From: an uncultured Oscillospiraceae bacterium
GTDB lineage: Bacteria > Bacillota > Clostridia > Oscillospirales > Oscillospiraceae
Length of the DNA: 64,000 bases
NCBI GenBank assembly: GCA_947626845.1
Contig: CANQTW010000004.1
Location: 1 to 64,000, forward strand
Direction of reading: 5' to 3'
Shown in pieces: positions 41,332-50,628 of the stretch; the stretch's first letter is position 1; each line of letters opens with the position of its first letter. The notes beneath the pieces are model-generated. The model was not told where the DNA came from. It worked only from the letters and a program-made list of their open reading frames with translations, and ran no database searches. The position numbers and the translations under genes are program-made.

Positions 41332-41829
41332 TCATTCTTTTTCCAGAAGCTGCCGCAGGGCGGCCATTCTGGAGTCCGGGTCCTCCGCGCATCCGCAGGG
41401 GCCATCGTTCAAATCCTTGCCGCACTTGGGGCAGAGGCCCTTGCAGTCGTCCTTGCAAAGAAGCCTCGGCTCAAAATTGAGGATCAGCGCGTCGCGGGCG
41501 ATCTCCTCCAGATCGGCTGTGCCGTCCTCCAGAAGATAATAGTCCTCGTTGTCCTCATCCTCCAGCTCCTCGGTGAGGTAGGCGGCCGCCTCTCTCCGAA
41601 GATGCATCGGGAACTCCTTCAAACACCGGGCGCACTGGCAGTTAAGCTCCGCCTCGATGAGCGCGTGAAGGGTGATAAGGCCGGCGTGATTCTCCACCGC
41701 GCCCGTCACTGTGATGGGGCTCATGTAACCGAGCACCCCGTCAAAGGTGAGGTCGGCGGGGTCAAGGACAAAGGAGAAGTCCTTCCTGCCGCCGGGTGAG
41801 GCGATCAGCTCGTGAAGATCCAACCGCAT
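41332..41829 (-). CDS. DUF177 (YceD) family protein
   Basis: The 165-residue protein has the YceD pattern: INCQCARCLKEF-like segment (LNCQCARCLKEFPMHL), an acidic stretch, DLEEIARDALILNFEPRLLC, and a C-terminal Cys cluster CKDDCKGLCPKCGKDLNDGPC. It is linked to ribosome or 23S rRNA maturation by its fixed neighbour rpmF. ATG 41829 with AAGGAG. Confidence 0.92.
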   Translation of the reverse strand: MRLDLHELIASPGGRKDFSFVLDPADLTFDGVLGYMSPITVTGAVENHAGLITLHALIEAELNCQCARCLKEFPMHLRREAAAYLTEELEDEDNEDYYLLEDGTADLEEIARDALILNFEPRLLCKDDCKGLCPKCGKDLNDGPCGCAEDPDSRMAALRQLLEKE

Positions 41830-41861
41830 CCCGCTTCACTCCTTCCAAGTCGCGCTTTGAT

Positions 41862-41890
41862 ATTATAAGCGAAAAATGCGGGCTTGTCAA
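41862..41890 (-). promoter_or_regulatory. Consensus promoter of the DUF177-rpmF operon
   Basis: TTGACA (41885-41890), 17 nt, TATAAT (41862-41867) on the minus strand. It is a perfect match, as expected for a ribosomal-protein operon. Confidence 0.85.
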
Positions 41891-41944
41891 GAGTTTTTTT
41901 GCCGTGCTCCAATTAGAGTTTTTGAGTTTTTGATTCCGGTCACA

Positions 41945-42084
41945 AGCATGAATACCAATCGCTCAGCATGAATACGTCTCGCCGCGATTCCGGCCCATCA
42001 TTCTCCGCCAGCTTAACACTCATCAGGGAATATGATAAAATTGCCTGATGAGTGATAGATTTCTTCACATTTGGGTGGTATGAT
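41945..42084 (+). promoter_or_regulatory. Direct repeats, inverted repeat and extended -10 before the orphan gene
   Basis: AGCATGAATAC occurs at 41945-41955 and 41965-41975, exactly 20 bp apart. CACTCATCAGG (42017-42027) and CCTGATGAGTG (42044-42054) form a perfect 11-bp inverted repeat. TGGTATGAT (-10 at 42079-42084) lacks a good -35, consistent with an activator-dependent promoter. Confidence 0.45.
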
Positions 42085-42140
42085 ATTAAATATCGGGTGG
42101 ATTTACTGCCATGCCATAAAGGAAGAGGAGGCGCTTGAGC

Positions 42141-42752
42141 TTGGAAGAACAGTTATCGGAAATATATAAGGCTGAAAACGAACTGTATAAAGCGGAAAAA
42201 GAGCAGGAACAGGACTGGCCAAAGGTGTTCGCGCAGTACAAAGAACTCTATCGGCGGTTTCCGGTACAAAAAGTCGCCATACACTTTGCGTTCTTTTGCT
42301 GGTATCTTCTCTGGCAATGGGATGAGATCGTATTTCCTGGAGAGAAGCTGTCATCCCATGAACGGGCAGCACTTAATATTCGCGGCGGGATGTCAACGTC
42401 GGAGCTGTATTCAAGTCTGAATTGTATGGCCAGCAAGCTCTTATCGTCGGTGGCCGAGACGGAGGACAGATATCTTGCGATTTTGATCCATATGCGCCAT
42501 ATTTATCCATACTTTTTTGAAAGCAATATCTTGTCTGATGAGTCTGCCGAGCAAATTTTGGTTTATTTGGAAAACAAGCAGACTACCGATCTTATCACAA
42601 AGCGCATCTGTTTATATCAGCGGAACCCTGATATAACGCAGTCGTCAGGCGAGGAAAAAACTGATAATGAAATGTTTCCTTCCGATGGCAGCCTGCTCAC
42701 ACATTACTTTCAATGGCTATTTAGGGTCAATGGCTATTTGGGGGATAACTAA
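42141..42752 (+). CDS. Orphan hypothetical protein
   Basis: The 203-residue helical protein opens with a charged coil (LEEQLSEIYKAENELYKAEK) and has the aromatic core FAFFCWYLLWQWDEIVFPGE. No signal peptide or known motif is seen. GAGGAGG (42125-42131) is 9 nt from TTG 42141 and only 3 nt from TTG 42135, so 42141 is preferred. Composition is less GC-rich than the flanking housekeeping genes. It could be an immunity-type or TPR-like accessory protein. I do not recognise it. Confidence 0.6.
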   Translation: MEEQLSEIYKAENELYKAEKEQEQDWPKVFAQYKELYRRFPVQKVAIHFAFFCWYLLWQWDEIVFPGEKLSSHERAALNIRGGMSTSELYSSLNCMASKLLSSVAETEDRYLAILIHMRHIYPYFFESNILSDESAEQILVYLENKQTTDLITKRICLYQRNPDITQSSGEEKTDNEMFPSDGSLLTHYFQWLFRVNGYLGDN

Positions 42753-42964
42753 CTTCTTTAGAACAGGAAAAAGCGAAAAGGCGGTGGATATCTACGCCGG
42801 CCACGGCTCTGATACTGCGGGAACGCAAACGGGAATCAGGAGTCTGAACGTATAGAAAAATCCGCGTTTATCATAGGGCGCGAAAGCTCTGTAAAGCTCG
42901 ATTTTCTCTTTTCTTTTTCTTTTCCCGTGATATAATGATAAAAACCGCATGTGGAGTTATCATT

Positions 42965-43915
42965 ATGAAAGAATTTATCATCAATCAGAATGACGCGGGG
43001 CAGAGGCTGGACAGGTTCGTCTCCAAGGCCGCGCCGCTGTTGCCGGAGGCGCTGCTGCAAAAATACATCCGCATAAAGCGCGTCAAGGTCAACGGCAAAG
43101 GCGGCAAGCGGGAGCAGCGGCTCTCAGCCGGAGACGCCGTACAGATGTATATCAACGACGAGTTTTTTGAGCGTCCCACCGAGGAGAACGCCTGGCGAAA
43201 AGTGAACGTGCCGCGCCTGGAGGTGGTGTACGAGGACGAAAACATCCTCCTGGCCCACAAGCCCGCCGGGGTGCTGTGCCACGCCGGGGACGGGGGCGAG
43301 TGGAACACCCTCATCGACAACATCAAGGCGTATCTCTTTCAAAAGGGCGAATGGGAGCCGGAAAAGGAGAACTCCTTCTCCCCCGCCCTGTGCAACAGGA
43401 TCGACAGGAACACCCAGGGCATCGTCATCGCCGCCAAGACCGCGGAGGCCCTGCGGGTGATGGATCAGAAGATCAGGGACCGGGAGATCGATAAATTCTA
43501 CCTCGCCGCCGTACACGGGAGGATGGAGCCGGAATCGGGCGAGCTGACGGGATTTTTATTCAAGGACGCGGTGAAAAACCGGGTCTATGTGCGCGGGAGA
43601 CCCGAACCGGGGGCGAAGAAGGCGGTCACGCGGTACAAAACGCTCAAATACAGGGACGGGTTGTCCCTGCTGGAATGTGAGCTTCTCACCGGACGCACCC
43701 ACCAGATCAGGGCACAGCTGGCCGCCGCGGGCCACCCGCTTTTGGGGGACGGCAAGTACGGCACGGACAAGCGGAGCGGCGAGCTGCCGGGGCAGGCGCT
43801 TTGCGCGTACAAGCTGAGATTTTCCTTCCAAACGGACGCCGGTTCGTTAAATTACCTCAAAGATAAGGAGTTTACGGTCCCAAATCCGTCTTTTGTCGAA
43901 AAATATTTTTTGTGA
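42965..43915 (+). CDS. RluA-family pseudouridine synthase
   Basis: The 316-residue protein has an N-terminal S4 domain (DAGQRLDRFVSKAAPLLPEA, VKVNGKGGKREQRL) and the synthase core with the catalytic Asp in NRIDRNTQGIVI, then LLTGRTHQIRAQLAAAGHPL. It isomerises uridine in 23S rRNA or tRNA. The exact site (RluC/RluD class) is not decided. ATG 42965 with GGAGTTATC. A TATAAT at 42931-42936 is the likely -10. Confidence 0.93.
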   Translation: MKEFIINQNDAGQRLDRFVSKAAPLLPEALLQKYIRIKRVKVNGKGGKREQRLSAGDAVQMYINDEFFERPTEENAWRKVNVPRLEVVYEDENILLAHKPAGVLCHAGDGGEWNTLIDNIKAYLFQKGEWEPEKENSFSPALCNRIDRNTQGIVIAAKTAEALRVMDQKIRDREIDKFYLAAVHGRMEPESGELTGFLFKDAVKNRVYVRGRPEPGAKKAVTRYKTLKYRDGLSLLECELLTGRTHQIRAQLAAAGHPLLGDGKYGTDKRSGELPGQALCAYKLRFSFQTDAGSLNYLKDKEFTVPNPSFVEKYFL

Positions 43916-43927
43916 CTGATTTTTGTA

Positions 43928-44012
43928 TTGACATTCAGGTGTATTCTCTGTATATTAATTTCGATATCCGTGAGGAATCTTGGTTGGAAGCTGGGGTCTT
44001 CACGGATTTTTT
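43928..44012 (+). promoter_or_regulatory. Promoter and terminator-like leader of the polyamine operon
   Basis: TTGACA (43928-43933), 17 nt, TATATT (43951-43956). Immediately after the predicted start site comes ATCCGTGA (43966-43973), a 26-nt loop with a small CTT/AAG stem, TCACGGAT (44000-44007) and a run of six T (44007-44012). The potA start follows at 44074 after GGGGGAGG. Because the hairpin lies between promoter and gene, it is an attenuator candidate. Confidence 0.6.
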
Positions 44013-44073
44013 ATCAATCTTTTATTATTCTGTTCGGAGGCGATGATGTCTCCGAGAAAAGAGGGGGAGGATA

Positions 44074-45247
<1,174 letters not shown>

Positions 45248-45258
<11 letters not shown>

Positions 45259-46123
45259 GCGGGCCTGGTTTGCCTTTCCCTATGTGATCTGGATGGCGCT
45301 CTTTGTGGTCATCCCCATCCTGATCATGCTGGTCTACTCCCTGACCGCGGAGGTGGAGACCGCCTCCGGTACGGCCTTTGAGGGGTCGGTGGAGAACTTC
45401 ACCGGCATGACCCTCTATATGAACGTGTTTGGCCGTTCCTTCTGGCTGGCGCTGGTGGCTACGGTCATCTGCCTGCTGATCGGCTATCCGGTGGCGTATC
45501 TCATGAGCCGCGAGGGGCCGGGCTTCCAGCGGGTGGCTATGGCCCTCATCATGCTGCCCATGTGGATGAATTTCCTCCTGCGCACCTATTCCTGGATGGC
45601 GATCTTGGAGAACAACGGCCTTCTCAACCAGCTCTTCCAGAAGCTGGGCGTCATCTCCCTTTACAACCGGCTCACCGGCAGCGACATCGACCATTTTCAG
45701 ATGATCCGCACCTCCGGGGCGGTGGTGCTGGGCATGGTCTATAACTACCTGCCCTTTATGATCCTGCCCATCTACACGGTGCTGACAAAGCTGGATCACC
45801 GGCTTACGGAGGCCGCCGAGGACCTGGGGGCCAACGCCGCCGCCGTCTTCCGGCGCGTCACGCTGCCCCTGTCCGTCTCCGGCATCATCTCCGGCGTCAC
45901 CATGGTCTTTGTGCCGTCGGTGTCCACCTTCGCCATCTCGCGGCTGTTGGGCGGCGGGACGCAGATGATGCTGGGCGACCTTATCGAGAATCAATTCCTG
46001 GGCGGGGCCTACAATCCCCACCTGGGCGCGGCCATCTCCATGGTGATGATGGTCATCGTCGTCATCTGTATGCTGGTGATGAACCACTTCGGCGACGGTG
46101 AGGAAGAGGCGGTGATGCTCTGA
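45248..46123 (+). CDS. potB: Spermidine/putrescine ABC transporter permease PotB
   Basis: The 291-residue permease has six hydrophobic segments and the EAA loop [23 protein letters not shown] that contacts PotA. ATG 45248 lies inside the end of potA. The frame extended upstream (from 45194) is rejected because it overlaps potA coding sequence. It overlaps the next gene by 1 nt (TGATGA). Confidence 0.94.
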
Positions 46124-48132
46124 TGAAGAAAAACCGCTTCGGCAGCCGCTTCCTCATTGGGCTGTGCTTCCTCTTTCTCTATCTGCCCATCTTCCTTCTG
46201 ATCTTCTTCTCCTTCAACAAGGGCGATTCCAGCGCCGTGTGGAAGGGCTTCTCCCTCCGGTGGTACGCGGAGCTTTTCCGGAACCGGCTGGTGCTGGAAT
46301 CTCTCGCCACCACCCTGCTGGTGTCGCTCCTGGCCACGGCTATCGCCACGGTGGCCGGCACCTTCGCCGCCATCGGCATCTACAGCCTCACGAAAAAGTG
46401 GCGTGACCCTGTGCTGGTGGTCAACGATCTCCCCATGATGAACGCGGATATCGTCACCGGCGTGTCCCTTCTGCTCCTGTTCGTGGCCTTCTTCCGGGGC
46501 TGGGGCGCCATCGCCGCGTGGCTCAACTCCTGGCAGAGCCTGATCCAATTCCCCACCCGCCTGACCCTGGGGCTGGGGACGCTGCTCATCGCCCACGTCT
46601 CCTTCAACATCCCCTACGTCATTCTCAACGTGGCGCCCAGGCTCCGGCAGATGGACGCCAACCTGGTGGAGGCGGCCCAGGACCTGGGCTGTACCTGGAT
46701 ACAGGCGTTTTTCAAGGTGATCCTGCCTGAGATCAAGCCCGGCATCGTCTCCGGGGCGCTGATCGCCTTCACCATGAGCGTGGATGACTTCGTTATCAGC
46801 TATTTCACCGCCGGTTCCGCCACCCAGACCCTGTCCATGACCATTTACAGCATGACGAAAAAACGGGTGACGCCGGTAGTCAACGCCGTCAGCACCCTGA
46901 TCTTCCTGGCGGTGCTGATCCTTCTGATCATCAACAACATCCGAGAGGCGCGCCAGGATAAGCTGGCGGCCAAGCGGGCCTCCTTTGAGCCGGTGCGGGT
47001 CGATCCCCGCGCGGAGCGGTTCCGCGCCTGGCTGGGCACGCCCCGCGGCAAGCTCGCGCGGCGTGTCGCCGCCGCCGCCCTGTGCGTGGTCTTTGTGTCC
47101 ACCACCGTCTTTCTCACCGCTTTCACCACCTCCCGACCCGTGGTCAACGTGTGCTCCTGGGGCGAGTATATCGACGAGGACCTTATCGACGAGTTTGAGG
47201 CCGAGACCGGCATCCGTGTGAACTACCAGACCGCGGAGTCCAATGAGGCCCTCTACTCCCTGCTCAGCAACGGCGGCGCGGACTACGACGTGGTGGTCCC
47301 CTCGGACTATATGATCAGTCAGCTCATCGAGGAGGGGCGGCTGGAGGAGCTGGACTACTCCCAAATCCCCAACTTTGAGAAGATCGATGACAGGTTCAAA
47401 AACCTGCCCTACGACCCGGAGAACAAATACACCGTCCCCTACACCTGGGGCACCGTGGGCATCATCTACAACGAAACCATGGTGGACGAGGAGATCGACA
47501 GCTGGGCGGCCCTGTACGACAGCAAATACGCCGGACAGGTACTGCTGATCAACAACTCCCGTGACGCCTTCGGCATCGCCCTCAAATATCTGGGCTATTC
47601 CGTGAACACCACCGACGCCGGCGAAATCACGCAGGCATACGAGCTTGTTCGGGACGCCTATGAGCGGGGCGTATTCCAGGGGAAGGTCATGGACGAGGTA
47701 TTCCAGACCATGGAGGGCGGAAACGCCGCCTTCGCCACCTATTACGCCGGCGATTACCTCTCCATGCTGGAAAACAACGAGGACCTGCGATTCGTGGTCC
47801 CCAAGGAGGGCTCCAACTGGTTCGTGGACGCCATGTGCGTCCTCAAGGACGCCCCCAACTACGACAACGCCATGAAGTGGATCAACTTCATCGCCTCTAC
47901 CGACTCCAACCTGCGCAACATGGACTACATCTGGTACGCCAGCCCCAACAAGGAGGCGCTGGAGATGTACCCTGAGTGGTACGAGGAGCAGTACGGCGAG
48001 GCGCTGGACCCGGAAATCTACGAGATCATGGCCGCCCCCCAGGAGGTGCTGGACAGGTGCGAAATGTACGTATGCCTGCCCAAGGCCACCAGGGCGCTGT
48101 ATAACGATCTGTGGATCAAGCTGGGCCTCTGA
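46123..48132 (+). CDS. potCD: Fused polyamine permease and substrate-binding protein (PotC-PotD)
   Basis: The 669-residue protein joins two usual subunits. Residues 1 to about 275 are PotC, with six helices and EAA loop LVEAAQDLGCTWIQAFFKVI. After a basic linker, a seventh hydrophobic segment (ARRVAAAALCVVFVSTTVFL, about 312-331) crosses to the outside. Residues about 339-669 are a PotD-type binding protein (VNVCSWGEYIDEDLIDEFEA, PSDYMISQLIEEGRLEELDY, YTWGTVGIIYNETMV, FATYYAGDYLSML). No separate PotD is needed, and the receptor stays tethered to the pore. Such fusions are known in other ABC families (GlnPQ, OpuBC). Confidence 0.93.
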   Translation: MKKNRFGSRFLIGLCFLFLYLPIFLLIFFSFNKGDSSAVWKGFSLRWYAELFRNRLVLESLATTLLVSLLATAIATVAGTFAAIGIYSLTKKWRDPVLVVNDLPMMNADIVTGVSLLLLFVAFFRGWGAIAAWLNSWQSLIQFPTRLTLGLGTLLIAHVSFNIPYVILNVAPRLRQMDANLVEAAQDLGCTWIQAFFKVILPEIKPGIVSGALIAFTMSVDDFVISYFTAGSATQTLSMTIYSMTKKRVTPVVNAVSTLIFLAVLILLIINNIREARQDKLAAKRASFEPVRVDPRAERFRAWLGTPRGKLARRVAAAALCVVFVSTTVFLTAFTTSRPVVNVCSWGEYIDEDLIDEFEAETGIRVNYQTAESNEALYSLLSNGGADYDVVVPSDYMISQLIEEGRLEELDYSQIPNFEKIDDRFKNLPYDPENKYTVPYTWGTVGIIYNETMVDEEIDSWAALYDSKYAGQVLLINNSRDAFGIALKYLGYSVNTTDAGEITQAYELVRDAYERGVFQGKVMDEVFQTMEGGNAAFATYYAGDYLSMLENNEDLRFVVPKEGSNWFVDAMCVLKDAPNYDNAMKWINFIASTDSNLRNMDYIWYASPNKEALEMYPEWYEEQYGEALDPEIYEIMAAPQEVLDRCEMYVCLPKATRALYNDLWIKLGL

Positions 48133-48164
48133 CAAAACGCCCTCTTATCCCCCTTGTGATTTGG

Positions 48165-48193
48165 ATTATACCACAGTCTCACTTATTTGTCAA
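48165..48193 (-). promoter_or_regulatory. Consensus promoter facing the potCD 3' end
   Basis: TTGACA (48188-48193), 17 nt, TATAAT (48165-48170) on the minus strand. The only thing downstream is the antisense strand of potCD (ends 48132). It shares ACTTGACAA, TAA and TGTGGTATAAT with the plus-strand promoter at 26121-26151. Confidence 0.6.
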
Positions 48194-48234
48194 GTAAAAG
48201 TATAATAAAAATAATTAATTCTTTGTAAACAAAT

Positions 48235-48270
48235 AACTCAGGCCGCCTCGTTTACGGGGCGGCCTGAGTT
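48235..48270. terminator. Bidirectional terminator
   Basis: AACTCAGGCCGCC (48235-48247), 10-nt loop, GGCGGCCTGAGTT (48258-48270), perfect 13 bp. It lies between potCD and the convergent adenosyltransferase-like gene. The weakly U-rich ATTTGTTT follows on the minus strand. Confidence 0.7.
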
Positions 48271-48336
48271 TATGCGGCTCCGCGCGGCTCCGAAATCGCG
48301 GGGCCTCCATGCGGAGCGGCGGCATCTTTCCTCAGA

Positions 48337-48858
48337 TCAGTAATTTCTGCTGACGAAGTCGATCTCGTCCACGCCGGATGAGGCGTTGAGCTTCAGGGCC
48401 AGGTAGAAGAAGTAGCCGGAGAGGAGGTTGGCAAGATCGATGAGCAGCGGGTCGGCCTCATGTCCCTGGCGGACATGCCGGTAGAGAAGGCGGACAAGCT
48501 GTTTCCCCTGCACCCGCAAAAGGTGGGCCTGACAGGCCGCCTCACAGCCCTGGCACAGGACGAAGCGGCGGCACCTCTCCCCCGCCTCGGCTCTCAGTCT
48601 TTCCGAGGCCGCCAAGAGCCGGTCCCGCTCCTCTTTCGTCACTTTGAGGGGTGTTCTCAGGGCGGGATTCATGTGATAGACCAGCTCGCAGAGCCACAAA
48701 AGCTCCTCCTTCAGCGCCGCGTCTGATATCAGGGCGCGCAAAAGGCCGATCCGGCTTGCCATCTCGTCGGTCATAAGCTCAAAATCACACCGCAGATCGT
48801 CGATCCCGTCGCTCAAAAACGGGTATGCCTCATAGGGGCTTCTGTAAAGGTCTTTCAA
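48337..48858 (-). CDS. Divergent corrinoid adenosyltransferase-like protein
   Basis: The helical protein of about 173 residues ends the cobalamin-transport operon. YEAYPFLSDGIDDLRCDFEL resembles the EAYG..DELN segment of PduO-type ATP:cob(I)alamin adenosyltransferases. CQGCEAACQAHLLRVQGKQLV and PLLIDLANLLSGYFFYLALK fit the last helices (..SEAAA.LH..R...RR.ER.. and YLNRLSD.LF.LAR). Classical ATP-site residues are not all visible, so function rests partly on context. Start TTG 48858 overlaps the ATPase stop (TTGA) with AGGAGG at good spacing. An ATG at 48882 is less likely. Confidence 0.5.
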   Translation of the reverse strand: MKDLYRSPYEAYPFLSDGIDDLRCDFELMTDEMASRIGLLRALISDAALKEELLWLCELVYHMNPALRTPLKVTKEERDRLLAASERLRAEAGERCRRFVLCQGCEAACQAHLLRVQGKQLVRLLYRHVRQGHEADPLLIDLANLLSGYFFYLALKLNASSGVDEIDFVSRNY

Positions 48859-49628
48859 CGCTGTCCTCCTATCTTCTCCCACCGGGCGCGGCTTTGGCGC
48901 ATATACGCCGGCACATCAAGGCCGAAAACGCGGGAAAGGGCGGCGGGGGGAAGGTCATTGGCGTCTCCGAAATAGACGGCCTGGCCGGCGTCCATCAGGA
49001 GCACAAGGCTGGCGAAATCCAAGGCCAGGTCAAGGTCGTGAAAGACGCCCAGGGCGGCGTGTCCGGGCTGGGATGACCAGGCCTTCAGCGCCTCCACAAG
49101 CTCCACCTGATATTTTAAATCCAGATGGTTGGTGGGCTCGTCCAGAAGGATGACGCGGGGCGTCTGGGTAAAAGCGCGGGCCAGCAGGACGCGCTGAAGC
49201 TGTCCGCCGGAGAGCTGGGTGAGGGGCCGGTCCCGCTCCTCCCACAGGCCCAGGCGGCGTATGGCGTCCTCCGCGATCTCCCGATCCCTCCGGGTGGGCG
49301 TGGAGAAAAGGCCCGATTTCAGATGGGCGTAACGGCCCATCAGGACCGTCTCTAAGACGGTGTAGGCGAACCAGGCCGTACTCACCTGGGGAAGCTCCGC
49401 CACCGCCCTGCCCCGCTCCCTGGGGGGCATTTTCAACAGGTCCGCTCCGTCCAGGGCGACGCTTCCCGCCGCGGGCAGGAAGCCGGTCATGCCCCGCAGA
49501 AGCGTGGTCTTGCCGCAGCCGTTGGGGCCAAGGATGGCGAGGCGCCCGTTTTCCGGAAGGGTAAAGGAGACGCCCTTCACCACGTCCTGCTGTCCGTAGC
49601 CGCAGGAGAGATCATTCACTTCCAGCAT
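48855..49628 (-). CDS. Corrinoid/iron-chelate ABC transporter ATP-binding protein
   Basis: The 257-residue FepC/BtuD-type ATPase has Walker A GPNGCGKTTLLRGM, the signature LSGGQLQRVLLARA, Walker B VILLDEPTNHLD and the switch His in GVFHDLDLALDFA. ATG 49628 follows the permease stop by 1 nt. The long upstream extension is rejected because it lies in the permease gene. The riboswitch upstream of the operon points to cobalamin. Confidence 0.93.
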   Translation of the reverse strand: MLEVNDLSCGYGQQDVVKGVSFTLPENGRLAILGPNGCGKTTLLRGMTGFLPAAGSVALDGADLLKMPPRERGRAVAELPQVSTAWFAYTVLETVLMGRYAHLKSGLFSTPTRRDREIAEDAIRRLGLWEERDRPLTQLSGGQLQRVLLARAFTQTPRVILLDEPTNHLDLKYQVELVEALKAWSSQPGHAALGVFHDLDLALDFASLVLLMDAGQAVYFGDANDLPPAALSRVFGLDVPAYMRQSRARWEKIGGQR

Positions 49629-49629
49629 A

Positions 49630-50628
49630 TCACCGTCTCCCCCTTCCGGCAAAGAATATCCACAGGAAAAAGGGCGCGCCCAGGAGGGCCGTGACGGCGC
49701 CAATGGGAATCTCCCTGGGGGCGCAGAGCGTCCTGGCGGCCAGATCGCACAGCACCATGAAGCTCCCGCCCAGAAGCGCCCCGGCGGGCAATGTGCGCCG
49801 GTGGGACGCGCCGAAAAGGCGGCGGGCCACATGGGGGGCGATCAAATCCACAAAGCCGATGATGCCGGAGAAGGCCACCGCCGCGCCGGTGAGCACGGCC
49901 ACCGTCAGGATCAAAAAGCGGCGGTCCTTGCGGGGGTCCGCGCCCATGGAGCGGGCCTGCTCGTCCCCGAAGGTCAGCAGATCAAGCTGACCGGCGCGGG
50001 AGAGGAACAACGCCAGGCACACCGCCAGTACCGGAGCCAGCACCGCGGGGCCGCGCCAGCCGCGGGAGGCGAAGCTCCCCATCTGCCACAGGCCGATGCG
50101 CTGGGCGTATTCCGGCGACATGGCGGCCATCAGGTCCATGACGGCGGAGAAAAAGAGGGACGCCACCATGCCGATGAGCACCACTGTCACCGTGGACACA
50201 CGCCGATCCAGCGCCCGTGCCAGCGCCAGCACCAGCAGTACCGTGACGATGGCGCCGGCAAAGCCGGCGGCGGGCAGGAGCACCGCGCCAAGGGCGCCGG
50301 CGGAGAGGCCCGTCACCAGCACAGCCGTGGCCCCCAGGCCGGCCCCGGCGGAGACGCCGAGGCCGAAGGGGGAGGCCAGGGGATTTTCCAGGACCGACTG
50401 CATCACGGTGCCGCCCACGGCCAGCGCGGCGCCGGTGAGGAACGCCAGCGTCACCCTGGGCAGGCGGAGGCTGACCACCAGCTCCCTGGTGTTGTCCTCC
50501 CCCGCTCCCAGGAGCGCGGCGACGATCTTCACAGGCGGGATGGACACACTGCCCGCCCCCACCGCCAAAAGCACGCTGGCCGCGGCAAAGGCCGCCAAAA
50601 GGGCCCAACGCCCCGCCGCCTTACTCAC
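49630..50628 (-). CDS. FecCD/BtuC-type ABC transporter permease
   Basis: The 332-residue protein has about ten hydrophobic segments and the FecCD motifs LRLPRVTLAFLTGAALAVGG, MQSVLENPLASPFGLGVSAGA and IIGFVDLIAPHVARRLFG. It forms the import channel with the ATPase. Its start overlaps the end of the binding-protein gene by 8 nt. Confidence 0.94.
   Translation of the reverse strand: MSKAAGRWALLAAFAAASVLLAVGAGSVSIPPVKIVAALLGAGEDNTRELVVSLRLPRVTLAFLTGAALAVGGTVMQSVLENPLASPFGLGVSAGAGLGATAVLVTGLSAGALGAVLLPAAGFAGAIVTVLLVLALARALDRRVSTVTVVLIGMVASLFFSAVMDLMAAMSPEYAQRIGLWQMGSFASRGWRGPAVLAPVLAVCLALFLSRAGQLDLLTFGDEQARSMGADPRKDRRFLILTVAVLTGAAVAFSGIIGFVDLIAPHVARRLFGASHRRTLPAGALLGGSFMVLCDLAARTLCAPREIPIGAVTALLGAPFFLWIFFAGRGRR

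Noticed and set aside
46009..48135. 708-codon minus-strand frame opposite potB-potCD, preceded by a consensus promoter
   Set aside because: Its translation is low-complexity (His, Gly, Asp, Val rich), which is the usual product of reading GC-rich coding DNA on the opposite strand. The plus-strand frames have clear transporter motifs. The promoter is reported separately.
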